A stretch of 64,000 nt of DNA, from contig JACPYL010000010.1 in NCBI GenBank assembly GCA_016196065.1, positions 744,001-808,000 on the forward strand, read 5' to 3'. This DNA comes from Acidobacteriota bacterium (GTDB taxonomy: Bacteria > Acidobacteriota > Terriglobia > Terriglobales > Acidobacteriaceae). Below are positions 63,041-64,000 of the stretch, piece after piece. Each line of letters begins with the position of its first letter. The first letter of the stretch is position 1. The translations under genes were made by a program, and so were the position numbers. The notes beneath the pieces are model-generated. The model did no database searches and was not told the origin of the DNA. It worked only from the letters and a program-made list of their open reading frames with translations.

Positions 63041-64000
63041 ATGTCATTCAAGCGCGTTCTGATTCTGGGGGCCGCCGGCCGCGACTTTCATAACTTTAAT
63101 GTTGTATTTCGCAACAATCCTTCCTATCAAGTCGTCGCCTTTACAGCCGCCCAGATCCCTGATATTGCCGGCCGTCGCTATCCGGCAGCTTTGGCGGGTG
63201 AAGCCTATCCGGATGGAATTCCAATCGCGGAGGAGAAAGATCTCGAGAAGCTAATCCGCGAGAAGAACGTGGATGTCGTTGTGTTTTCTTACAGCGATGT
63301 GGCATATCCGACGCTGATGCACCTCGCATCTCGGGCAGCTGCCGCGGGAGCAGACTTCTGGTTACTGAGCGCTGAGCATACGCAATTGAAATCGTCTGTG
63401 CCGGTGGTTTCCATCTGTGCTGTGCGTACGGGATGCGGCAAGAGTCCATTGTCGCGGATGGTTGCTGCCGAGCTGCGGCGCGCCGGACTGAAGGTGGTTG
63501 CGATTCGCCATCCGATGCCTTACGGCGATTTGGCTGCGCAAGCAGTGCAACGCTTCGCTACGATCGCGGACCAGGAAAAGCACCAATGCACCATTGAAGA
63601 ACGGGAAGAATATGAGCCCCACCTCGTCCACGGCACGGTTGTGTATGCGGGTGTGGACTACGAAAAGATCCTGCGCCAGGCCGAAAAAGAAGCGGACGTC
63701 ATCCTATGGGACGGCGGTAATAACGACACGCCTTTCTATGTGTCGGATCTGGAAATCGTGGTTGCGGATCCGCATCGACCGGGCCATGAACTCGCTTACT
63801 ATCCCGGAGAAGTCAACCTGCGACGTGCGCAAGTCGTTGTTATCAACAAGGTCGATACGGCCACTCGCGAGAATGTCGAACTCGTGCGTCGCAATATTGA
63901 GCAGGCCAATCCGAAAGCACAAATCATCGAAACCGCTTGCCGGGTATCGGTGGCCGATCCCGCACAGATTCGCGGGAAGAGAGTGCTGGTGGTCGAAGAC
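63041..64000 (+). CDS. Cyclic 2,3-diphosphoglycerate synthetase-like GTPase-fold protein (3' end outside window)
   Basis: The frame from ATG 63041 (GGAGGGGAT just upstream) is open for 320 codons to the window edge. The N-terminus has a Rossmann-like GAAGRDFHNFN motif. A P-loop variant GCGKS lies at 131-135 after VVSICAVRT, followed by ILWDGGNNDTPF and VINKVDTA, a nucleotide-binding set. The overall pattern matches cyclic 2,3-diphosphoglycerate synthetase-related proteins, which are found in archaea and scattered bacteria. Whether this homologue makes that osmolyte is unknown. It is probably unrelated to the glycan locus. Confidence 0.8.
   Translation, partial: MSFKRVLILGAAGRDFHNFNVVFRNNPSYQVVAFTAAQIPDIAGRRYPAALAGEAYPDGIPIAEEKDLEKLIREKNVDVVVFSYSDVAYPTLMHLASRAAAAGADFWLLSAEHTQLKSSVPVVSICAVRTGCGKSPLSRMVAAELRRAGLKVVAIRHPMPYGDLAAQAVQRFATIADQEKHQCTIEEREEYEPHLVHGTVVYAGVDYEKILRQAEKEADVILWDGGNNDTPFYVSDLEIVVADPHRPGHELAYYPGEVNLRRAQVVVINKVDTATRENVELVRRNIEQANPKAQIIETACRVSVADPAQIRGKRVLVVED

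Overview
The window looks like a chromosomal segment of an Acidobacteriota bacterium (Terriglobia / Koribacter-like). The evidence is protein style: TonB receptors that begin with a carboxypeptidase-regulatory-like domain, an SBBP-repeat protein ending in a Cys-Gly-rich tail, a secreted Rhs/YD protein, DUF5107-TPR and BNR proteins, and a DeoR/LacI-type sugar regulator. No taxonomic marker (rRNA) is present, so this is inference.

Layout. (1) 1-1348: the end of an atypical NarL/FixJ response regulator and a canonical bacterioferritin. (2) 1549-1635: tRNA-Ser(GGA), followed 75 bp later by a tyrosine integrase. The last 17 bases of the tRNA plus 8 bases downstream recur as a perfect 25-bp direct repeat at 28235-28259. 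I read 1619-28259 as a 26.6-kb integrated genomic island. Its left half holds an SBBP beta-propeller protein, a three-gene Rhs operon whose Rhs protein ends in an HExxH domain, a parallel-beta-helix protein and a lipase-like protein that has lost its catalytic Ser and His. Its right half is a respiratory module. A nine-gene minus-strand operon encodes a Cyc2-like outer-membrane cytochrome-porin, a diheme cytochrome c, a cupredoxin-like protein, cytochrome c oxidase subunits II, I, III, III-like and IV, and a small CxxC membrane protein. A divergent plus-strand operon of two SH3-type proteins and heme O synthase (ctaB) has overlapping ATGA junctions. Subunit I lacks the K-channel lysine.

(3) 28299-64000: a chromosomal carbohydrate-catabolism region. 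It contains a secreted DUF4832-like TIM-barrel protein, a TonB receptor broken by one frameshift, an MFS/GNAT pair, and a plus-strand set of epimerase, DapA-like aldolase, SDR, UxaA-type dehydratase and secreted esterase. That set fits an aldonate/uronate route: SDR redox step, dehydration, then aldol cleavage. Next come a CBM9-like protein and a second TIM-barrel protein, then agaS, a large TonB receptor, a BNR protein, an amidohydrolase, DUF5107-TPR, nagB and a hexuronate-type MFS transporter. A regulator fusing a DeoR-type HTH, a LacI-type HTH and a sugar-binding domain follows, then a heparinase II/III-like lyase. AgaS and NagB handle amino-sugar phosphates, and the lyase and UxaA handle uronates, so the locus probably consumes a polymer containing both. 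A shared CGATTACTTTC-type motif precedes several of these genes. The window ends inside a cyclic 2,3-diphosphoglycerate synthetase-like gene.
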